A stretch of 12,698 nucleotides of DNA, taken from positions 1 to 12,698 of the forward strand of contig JAHRFV010000084.1 of assembly GCA_019084435.1 (NCBI GenBank). The letters are read 5' to 3'. This document shows, one piece after another, positions 5,816 through 11,600 of this stretch. Position 1 is the stretch's first letter; each line of letters opens with the position of its first letter. Position numbers and translations under genes: made by a program. The notes beneath the pieces were generated by a model. That model was not told the DNA's origin, did no database searches, and saw only the letters and a list, made by a program, of their open reading frames with translations. Origin of the DNA: Dethiosulfatibacter sp. GTDB lineage: Bacteria; Bacillota_A; Clostridia; Tissierellales; Dethiosulfatibacteraceae.

Positions 5816-6244
5816 TCATTCATAAAGTAGAATCCTTCCGGTGTTGACATTGATTGTGATTTCTCTGAATTTACCGGTTTTGTTGTTGAAAATCGTGATT
5901 GTCTGGGCACGTCTGGGAGTGCCGTTTGCATTGAACCAGACCGAGTTTTCATAGAAGCTGATTGAGTATTGATCTCTCAAATCGACTACCTTATGAAAGG
6001 CAGGCATGGGATTAGCATATCGCACTTGATAGCCATCCGCCAGCAAGACCATATTATATGACTTGACCGGTTCAGTCATGTTCATATTTTTGACAAAACG
6101 GATGTCATATAGCAGCTGTCTGGCAAAATTATTCAAATAAGTATCATTTATGTTGGATATTGTCGGCATCGATATGAGTAAAATAATACCTAATATAGCC
6201 AAAACCAAAATAAGCTCTATTAAAGTATACCCTTTTTTATTCAA
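5816..6244 (-). CDS. Type IV minor prepilin, GspH/FimT-like, with probable TTG start
   Basis: This is a predicted minor pseudopilin processed by PilD and incorporated into the pilus or its initiating tip. With a TTG start at 6242-6244 it begins (M)NKKG-YTLIELILVLAIL: a short basic leader, Gly at -1, a Tyr at +1, Glu at +5 and a hydrophobic helix, which is textbook class III signal structure. GGTGA lies 4 bases upstream of the TTG. The ATG at 6311-6313 would give an extra 23 residues and a leader much longer than usual, with only a distant ribosome site, so I prefer TTG. The C-terminal part (WFNANGTPRRAQTITIFNN, then TGKFREITINVNTGRILLYE) resembles the GspH/FimT fold. It is the fourth pseudopilin in a row and precedes efp. 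Confidence 0.82.
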   Translation of the reverse strand: MNKKGYTLIELILVLAILGIILLISMPTISNINDTYLNNFARQLLYDIRFVKNMNMTEPVKSYNMVLLADGYQVRYANPMPAFHKVVDLRDQYSISFYENSVWFNANGTPRRAQTITIFNNKTGKFREITINVNTGRILLYE

Positions 6245-6313
6245 TTTGTCACCATACTTTATCTTCCAAAATGCATTACAATTATATAATATAGATTTAC
6301 TAAAAGCAACCAT

Positions 6314-6772
6314 TTAATTTTGAATATTCCTCATAAAAACAGTGTTTTCAATAAGATAGGTTTCGTTACCTTTGCCGAACAGAAGCGAATAATGCACTGA
6401 ATTATTGACCTCATCTCTTTCGAAAACCATATCATCCATATAATTTGCCATCTCATTATAGTTCTCAATCAGATCGCCATTAGGTTTAAGCTTGATATCA
6501 TATCGGTCATATCGATAATCAAACTCATTGTAGGTCAGCAATACCAAAGTTTTAGTATTCTTATCGAAACCGAAATAGTCGCATTGTGATATCCGTCTAT
6601 TCAGATGGTTGTTCACAATCTGAGCCTGATAATGCAGTTCGTTAAGATCGTTTATTTTTGTGTTTTGTTTCACCTGATAAATGAAAAATGAAAATACCAT
6701 CGTTGTCACAATTCCTATGATAGCCAGTGAAACAAGAAGCTCTATAAGCGTCAATCCTTGCCTATTGCGCAT
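6314..6772 (-). CDS. Type IV minor prepilin, PilW/GspJ-like
   Basis: This is a predicted minor pseudopilin. From the ATG at 6770-6772 the protein (152 residues) begins MRNRQG-LTLIELLVSLAII, giving a six-residue leader ending in Gly, Leu at +1, Glu at +5 and a hydrophobic stretch to about residue 30. A longer reading frame upstream adds 22 residues that only reflect the overlapping preceding gene, so it is rejected. The start lies inside the 3' end of the PilX/GspK-like gene (11-base overlap), with GGCGGG as ribosome site. The rest is a beta-rich body with no catalytic motif. The N-terminus and operon position suggest the PilW/GspJ slot; sequence alone does not separate it from other minor pilins. 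Confidence 0.85.
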   Translation of the reverse strand: MRNRQGLTLIELLVSLAIIGIVTTMVFSFFIYQVKQNTKINDLNELHYQAQIVNNHLNRRISQCDYFGFDKNTKTLVLLTYNEFDYRYDRYDIKLKPNGDLIENYNEMANYMDDMVFERDEVNNSVHYSLLFGKGNETYLIENTVFMRNIQN

Positions 6773-7430
6773 ATATGACCCGCCAGTTGTTTCTTGACAC
6801 TGAATCGTCCTGATGGACAATCTCAAAATTATTGTCATCGTGAAAAGAAATATGGGGATAAGTGATTATCAGATTCACTCCATTCTTTCTGGTGATTCCT
6901 TTTTCACTGTAAGTAGATTCAATATGATAGACACACTTCCCCGATGCACTAGAAGTTCCGCTTATAGCAACATTTATGCTTCCATCTATACGGGATTCGA
7001 AATCATGGATACTACCCGTGAAACCATTGCGAAATAGTTGAATGAAATGTCTTTCAAACTCATTCTTGACTTCATTTCTCTTAAGCGTTAAATGGAGTGG
7101 GTGGATATATTGTCGATAAGGACTCAGGATATAACTCTGTTCACCTGTTTTGATTCTCTCAATGCTAAGAATGGAGCCTTCAACAATCTCAGTGATATAA
7201 TCCACTGTATCTGAACTGGTTTCTTCATAAGAAAGGATTGCCAGAGCATTGGCCTCATCCAGTCCCCCATCACTCATATAAGCGTTGGACATATAGGTAC
7301 AATTGCTTAGCCTCATCTTATAGCTCATGACAGTATTTGCCATAACCGTGACGCTGAGAAGTAACACAATGACTATCACATATACCAGCAATATCAAAAT
7401 ACCGCCGTCATTTTTCTTGATAACTCTCAT
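6762..7430 (-). CDS. PilX/GspK-like minor pseudopilin lacking Glu+5
   Basis: The 222-residue protein starts MRVIKKNDGGILILLVYVIV: a basic leader ending GG, then a long hydrophobic helix (about 10-32). The helix has no acidic residue at +5, where the three neighbouring prepilins all have Glu. Loss of Glu+5 is characteristic of GspK-type tip subunits. A segment SNAYMSDGGLDEANALA (about 48-64) resembles the AxxGLxEA region typical after the helix of PilX-type proteins. The rest is a soluble extracytoplasmic domain without recognisable motif. The ATG follows AGAGAGG by 8 bases; the gene starts 12 bases after the PilV-like gene and overlaps the PilW-like one. Assignment to PilX or GspK is by architecture and order. 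Confidence 0.75.
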   Translation of the reverse strand: MRVIKKNDGGILILLVYVIVIVLLLSVTVMANTVMSYKMRLSNCTYMSNAYMSDGGLDEANALAILSYEETSSDTVDYITEIVEGSILSIERIKTGEQSYILSPYRQYIHPLHLTLKRNEVKNEFERHFIQLFRNGFTGSIHDFESRIDGSINVAISGTSSASGKCVYHIESTYSEKGITRKNGVNLIITYPHISFHDDNNFEIVHQDDSVSRNNWRVIYAQ

Positions 7431-7442
7431 ATAAAACCTCTC

Positions 7443-7814
7443 TCATTCTGTGATTGTCGTACCCGTCATATTCAGTATAATCTCATCATCCATAATCTTG
7501 AACAATTGGATCTGATACAGTAATGTGACATGGTCCATATCATAAAAAGAGACAGGCTCAATAGCATATCTAATGCTATTGTCTGTCGGAAGAAAGCGTT
7601 CATTCCCGTCCTTATGCAGTCCAAGCAAGTCATCACAGCCCTTGATTCCCTCCATGACCCTCTGAAGGTCTATAGATGCATCCAGTGCCGCTTGTGCGGC
7701 TAAGTTCGTAGTTGCAGAAAAGTAAATCATATTTAGAGCTGGTACGATGATAATCAACAAAATGGCTATCGTTATGATTAATTCCATTAATGTAAAGCCT
7801 TGTAAATTTCTCAT
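7443..7814 (-). CDS. Type IV minor prepilin, PilV/GspI-like, probably from a leaderless message
   Basis: This 123-residue prepilin begins MRNLQG-FTLMELIITIAIL: six-residue leader, Gly at -1, Phe at +1, Glu at +5, then a hydrophobic helix to about residue 32. It is the first gene of the pseudopilin unit and fits the PilV/GspI slot by its small size and position. No ribosome site precedes the ATG; the six bases before it are GTTTTT, preceded directly by a -10 box. No in-frame ATG, GTG or TTG lies upstream before a stop codon, so the start is not a mis-call. The gene ends 12 bases before the PilX/GspK-like gene. Confidence 0.87.
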   Translation of the reverse strand: MRNLQGFTLMELIITIAILLIIIVPALNMIYFSATTNLAAQAALDASIDLQRVMEGIKGCDDLLGLHKDGNERFLPTDNSIRYAIEPVSFYDMDHVTLLYQIQLFKIMDDEIILNMTGTTITE

Positions 7815-7820
7815 AAAAAC

Positions 7821-7849
7821 AGTATAGCATACATTGAACCGGGATTAAA
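7821..7849 (-). promoter_or_regulatory. Extended -10 promoter at the very start of the pseudopilin unit
   Basis: On the minus strand TGC-TATACT gives a good extended -10 (box at 7821-7826) ending six bases before the ATG of the PilV-like gene. The best 17-bp-spaced -35 is a weak TTTAAT (7844-7849), as often tolerated with extended -10 promoters. The transcript should start at or within a base of the ATG. Confidence 0.7.
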
Positions 7850-7860
7850 GTAATAAGCGA

Positions 7861-7894
7861 AAAAAGATTCCTCTTTTATGGAGAAATCCTTTTC
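7861..7894 (-). terminator. Intrinsic terminator after the PilO-like gene
   Basis: Minus-strand AAAAGGATTTCTC pairs with GAGGAATCTTTT across a CATAAAA loop, with one wobble and one bulge, and ends in six Ts. It separates the pilD-pilMN-pilO unit from the pseudopilin unit. Confidence 0.78.
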
Positions 7895-7922
7895 TATCAT
7901 TATTATATGTATTATCAATAAT

Positions 7923-9104
7923 TTAATTCATCTGTACGACAACATTTTCAGTAGTTTGCAGATTCAACCTTGGTCTAATAGGATCATCACCAAATACATT
8001 GATGTAGAACAACATGTCTGTCTCGTTGACAATTGTCAGACTGACGCCTGACTGATCATCGGCGGATTCCCTTGCCATAGATCTAACTTCCATGCTTAGA
8101 AAATCGTTGGCTGGCTTAAACTCAACCCAGTTTTGGTAATTTGCTGGATAAGTCCCCAATGGTGTGCTGTACTTATAAGAGTATATGCCATCCTCAAGCT
8201 TGATGGATATCTCTACAGTCTCCTGAATATTGCTGTCAGCATAAACATAACTCTGATAAGTGTCATCTCTGAATTTTCCTAAGTTAACAGTTGGAATATC
8301 TTGTGTCATCGGCCCAAGGACCATTGAAAGGTCATATTTGGTAGTAAAATATGGATCTAATACCACATCATCTAGTAAGAACGGATTTGATCTTCCGAAT
8401 TCTATAACATCTGACCATATCCAATCCATATGCTCATGATCATGAAGCTTCGGTATGGAGAATAGCGAAACGGCTGTATTACCCGTGACTGTTGAATCCT
8501 CTAGACTAGAACTCATTGATAAGTCAGACATAACAAACTCCACCTGATTCTGTTGTAAGAAATCAATAAAATTCAACAAATTATAATAGTCAGCTGTAAA
8601 ATCAAAAGTAAGAGTCATGTTTTCAGCTGAGGCAGTTACTGTTTCCTTTAGTTCACCTTGTTCTGCACTAGGAGGTACTCCCAGATATATGTCTTTTAAA
8701 TCCTGAAGTGGATATTCAGGTATATTAGGTAAAACTGGATTTGGATCATAAACAAGATTGGTCAATCCAACCTCTGTAAAACTGTAATTATTGACAAGAA
8801 ACTCAAACTCATCGAAGTATCTGGTGAAGAAAATAATAGCATTCTCTTGATCGATACTAGCCAAATAACTTTCAGTCATGTTTGAAATCTCGAAATTCAA
8901 AGATTGCATTTCAAAATTAAGCTCTTTCTCTAGTCTTAATGCATCAAGTATTCTCTCGACTTCTGCTCTTTTCTGTTCAATTAGAATCTCTTTTTCTGAG
9001 ATTCTTTCTAGATTAGTCAAATAAACAAAATTATAAAACAGATATGAACCTATAGCTATAAGCAATATCAACAATAATACTTTTTCCCTCTTCTGCATCC
9101 TCAT
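7923..9104 (-). CDS. pilO: PilO-like type IV pilus inner-membrane alignment protein, extended
   Basis: PilO pairs with PilN to link the pilus motor to the extracytoplasmic part of the machine. This protein has a short basic N-terminus, one TM segment (about 9-28), a helical or coiled-coil stretch (about 30-85) and then a beta-alpha domain with TLTFDFTADYYNLLNFIDFLQ (about 164-184), typical of the PilO ferredoxin-like fold. It continues for roughly 200 further residues to a total of 393, about twice the usual PilO. This C-terminal part has no motif I recognise. The start lies one base after the stop of the PilM-PilN fusion and has an AAGGA site. Gene order and topology support PilO; a different bitopic pilus protein containing a PilO-like domain cannot be excluded. 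Confidence 0.8.
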   Translation of the reverse strand: MRMQKREKVLLLILLIAIGSYLFYNFVYLTNLERISEKEILIEQKRAEVERILDALRLEKELNFEMQSLNFEISNMTESYLASIDQENAIIFFTRYFDEFEFLVNNYSFTEVGLTNLVYDPNPVLPNIPEYPLQDLKDIYLGVPPSAEQGELKETVTASAENMTLTFDFTADYYNLLNFIDFLQQNQVEFVMSDLSMSSSLEDSTVTGNTAVSLFSIPKLHDHEHMDWIWSDVIEFGRSNPFLLDDVVLDPYFTTKYDLSMVLGPMTQDIPTVNLGKFRDDTYQSYVYADSNIQETVEISIKLEDGIYSYKYSTPLGTYPANYQNWVEFKPANDFLSMEVRSMARESADDQSGVSLTIVNETDMLFYINVFGDDPIRPRLNLQTTENVVVQMN

Positions 9105-9105
9105 A

Positions 9106-10728
9106 TCAATTCACATCCTTTGTAATGATATTGACAGTGAAATTGTAAATGTCTACACCCTCGGCTTCACTACGAACGATGCTTGGTACATGTACATTGT
9201 CAGTGATTTCGAGATCCTTGAGGTTTTTAGTTAACTGCGCAACAGACTCCCTAACCAATGAGGTTCCCTGTATCGCAATATTATTGCCATTAATTGACAT
9301 GTTGCTGATATTGGTATCCACAGGGACTGTTGAGGATAAGGCAATCAGAAGATCTGTCTGTATAACATCTGTTTTGCCCAGTTGAGTGTTGAGAGCAACC
9401 ACAATGTTCTTGTAATCCCTTAATACCCCAATCCTGGTTTCTAATTGCTGAACTTCTTGATATTTGGCTTGATACACCGGGTTGTCGATAATGCTGTCAA
9501 AATAATCAATTTCATTGTTTAAAGAATAAATCTTCAAAGAATAGTCAAGGAAATAGAAAACCATTGCTAGAGCAATTAATCCTAAAACAAGTGTTCCTGT
9601 TGCAACGTTCTTTAACCGTTTCTGCTTAGTTTTTATGATATCAGACAATAGATTCATGTCTGATTTTGTTTTTAGAAGACCTGCTACAGAATTCAGGTAT
9701 TCAGAAAGATCTAAATCCTTATCACCTTTACTTTTCAAGTCAAGTGAGAATCCATTAATTTTTTCTATAATTAATGTGTCAATATTTAAGCTTTCCTTAA
9801 AGTACTTATCAATATTCTTAATGCTGGAAGATCCTCCATAAAGGAAGAGTTTTCCGGCTTCCATCTCTTTGTTCCTTGAAGTGAAATACTGTATTACTCT
9901 TCTGACTTCATTGGTCCACTCGCCAACAGTCGTACTAATAATGTTGTTGACAGAGGTGTCTTCAGGTGTTTCTAATTGATAAAGCTCAAGGTTGGATACC
10001 TTATGCTTTAGCTTGGTGGCATTTTCAGGATTGGTATCGAAAAGATTTCCGATACTGACGTCTATGTCAGCACCACCTAGATTGATGATTCTGGTAAAAA
10101 GGTTCTTATCATTGCTCATTACATTGAAAATCAGTGATTTATGTCCCATTTCAAGGACGTAATAAGCCTTATCCTTTAGTATTTTTTCGTCATTGATAGT
10201 TCTTCCTACGCTGAAGACTTTTTCGAGTGAATTGAAGGAAAGATCCATAGATATCAATCTAAGACCTATAACGTCAGCTAAATGTATATAGTCATTAATC
10301 AGTTTTGTGGGTACAGCATATATCAAATAGCTGCCTTTTTTTATACCATCTTCGGTATATGTCTTGACCACTCTAAAAACAATCTTATACTCATCTAAGA
10401 CAACGGGTAGGAACTGCTCCAATTCAAACCTAATCATCTGAATAGTCTCATTATGTTTCTTTAATATAGGTAATTCAACTGTTCTGGTGATTAAAGAAGT
10501 TGTATTGATATTAAACACTGCATTTTTAGTTTTAATGCCATTGGATGTAAGTGTCTGCTTCAATACATTACGGACACTTTCGAAGTCTTTGATATACCCT
10601 TCCTGAATGGAATCTATCGGCGTACTGATCTTTACTGCCTTTTTAACGGTTAGATTCTTTTTATCCGAGATTCCTTCAACTATTTTGATGCTCTTGCTAC
10701 CAATATCGATAGAAACAAGTTTTGCCAT
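9106..10728 (-). CDS. pilM: PilM-PilN fusion protein of type IV pilus assembly
   Basis: Two pilus proteins that are normally separate are joined in 540 residues. Residues about 1-345 are PilM, a cytoplasmic actin-like ATPase fold: LVSIDIGSKSIKIVEG (phosphate-1 loop, near 4-19) and LFLYGGSSSIKNI (near 295-307) fit. The phosphate-2 segment reads VLEMGHKS where DIG is usual. Residues about 358-540 are PilN: a DMNLLSD peptide at 357-363, a TM helix (about 376-396), a coiled coil and a periplasmic-type ferredoxin-like domain. The NLL peptide corresponds to the PilN N-terminus that docks onto PilM in other species. A longer ORF begins 19 codons upstream, but AAGGGG precedes the ATG at 10726-10728 and the extra residues are unlike PilM. 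pilD ends 13 bases upstream, and pilO follows after 1 base. Confidence 0.92.
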   Translation of the reverse strand: MAKLVSIDIGSKSIKIVEGISDKKNLTVKKAVKISTPIDSIQEGYIKDFESVRNVLKQTLTSNGIKTKNAVFNINTTSLITRTVELPILKKHNETIQMIRFELEQFLPVVLDEYKIVFRVVKTYTEDGIKKGSYLIYAVPTKLINDYIHLADVIGLRLISMDLSFNSLEKVFSVGRTINDEKILKDKAYYVLEMGHKSLIFNVMSNDKNLFTRIINLGGADIDVSIGNLFDTNPENATKLKHKVSNLELYQLETPEDTSVNNIISTTVGEWTNEVRRVIQYFTSRNKEMEAGKLFLYGGSSSIKNIDKYFKESLNIDTLIIEKINGFSLDLKSKGDKDLDLSEYLNSVAGLLKTKSDMNLLSDIIKTKQKRLKNVATGTLVLGLIALAMVFYFLDYSLKIYSLNNEIDYFDSIIDNPVYQAKYQEVQQLETRIGVLRDYKNIVVALNTQLGKTDVIQTDLLIALSSTVPVDTNISNMSINGNNIAIQGTSLVRESVAQLTKNLKDLEITDNVHVPSIVRSEAEGVDIYNFTVNIITKDVN

Positions 10729-10741
10729 ATTACCCCTTCTT

Positions 10742-11482
10742 TCATAAGAAAATATTAAAATATATAGATAAAAGCTCATTGCCATAGAGCATATACGTTA
10801 GAGCCGCAATGGCTATAAAAGGACCGAATGGAATGTAATCCTTTCTTGTAGCCTTTTTAGTGGCAATTAGCATTATTGATATGATTGCGCCGTAGATAAA
10901 ACTCATTATGGTAACAAAAATAATCCCAGTTAAACCAAATAGCAATCCCAGAACGCCCATGAGTTTGATGTCTCCCCCACCCATGGCATTTGTTATCATC
11001 GCTATCAGTAGAAATAAAACAAATCCAAATAAAAAACCAAATAAGTGTGTTAAATAATTATCCCTAAATAAGTATATACCCAAAAAAACTATAAATATAA
11101 CCCCAAAGAGGTTCAATCCATCAGGAATTGTCTGTGTTTTTAAATCGATTATACTGATTACAATCAGCAAGCTGCTGATTATGCCATAAAGCAAAAGATA
11201 CATCGTAAAACCATACCGTAGATATAACAATACGTAAATAATTCCGTTTAATAATTCAATCATAGGATATTGAATTGAGTAGCTGGCTTTGCAGTACCGG
11301 CATTTGCCTCTGAAAATAAAATAGCCTATAAAGGGTATCATATCGATGAAATTGAGCTTATGACCACAGCTACCACAACTGGATGGAGGAAAAACGACTG
11401 ATTTCCCTACAGGAATTCGAAAAATGCAAACATTTAAAAATGATCCTATGAATAATCCTAAAATAAAAATCAATAATATCAT
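10742..11482 (-). CDS. pilD: Type IV prepilin peptidase / N-methyltransferase PilD
   Basis: PilD is an integral membrane aspartic protease that cuts prepilin leaders after Gly and methylates the new N-terminus. The 246 residues begin with FILGLFIGSFLNVCIFRIP, the conserved family start. A cytoplasmic loop with two CxxC pairs (C36, C39, C61, C64) fits the zinc-binding methyltransferase region. The catalytic aspartates are visible: D113 in IIDLKTQTIPD and D171 in MGGGDIKLMG. About seven or eight hydrophobic segments cover the rest. AAGGA precedes the ATG by 7 bases. It is first in its unit, and its substrates, the pseudopilins, are encoded just downstream. Confidence 0.97.
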   Translation of the reverse strand: MILLIFILGLFIGSFLNVCIFRIPVGKSVVFPPSSCGSCGHKLNFIDMIPFIGYFIFRGKCRYCKASYSIQYPMIELLNGIIYVLLYLRYGFTMYLLLYGIISSLLIVISIIDLKTQTIPDGLNLFGVIFIVFLGIYLFRDNYLTHLFGFLFGFVLFLLIAMITNAMGGGDIKLMGVLGLLFGLTGIIFVTIMSFIYGAIISIMLIATKKATRKDYIPFGPFIAIAALTYMLYGNELLSIYFNIFL

Positions 11483-11518
11483 CTTTTGTCCTTGTAAAAT
11501 GTCATTGTATTTGTATTC

Positions 11519-11545
11519 ATTATAGCATATAACAAAATTTGTTAA
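11519..11545 (-). promoter_or_regulatory. Promoter for pilD-pilMN-pilO
   Basis: Minus-strand TATAAT (11519-11524) has an extended TGC before it. A -35 TTAACA (11540-11545) lies 15 bases upstream, shorter than the ideal spacing, but the extended -10 compensates. It lies just after the terminator of the surface-protein gene. Confidence 0.75.
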
Positions 11546-11557
11546 TAGTTTTTTAAG

Positions 11558-11586
11558 AAAAAGGGGACAAATTTTTGTCCCCTTTT
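11558..11586. terminator. Strong symmetrical terminator after the surface-protein gene
   Basis: The stem AAAAGGGGACAAA pairs perfectly with TTTGTCCCCTTTT, flanked by A and T runs on both sides, so it can stop transcription in either direction. On the minus strand it starts 14 bases after the surface-protein stop codon. Confidence 0.93.
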
Positions 11587-11600
11587 GAGTTAAAGTTTAA

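Noticed and set aside
6773..6838. Twenty-two extra N-terminal residues on the PilW-like prepilin
   Set aside because: They would make an abnormal leader and only mirror the end of the overlapping upstream gene in another frame.
7633..7830. 65-codon minus-strand frame overlapping the PilV-like gene
   Set aside because: It is an out-of-frame shadow with no ribosome site; the PilV-like frame has a complete prepilin signal.
10729..10785. Nineteen extra N-terminal residues on the PilM-PilN protein
   Set aside because: They overlap the pilD 3' end, are hydrophobic and unlike PilM, and a good ribosome site precedes the later ATG.
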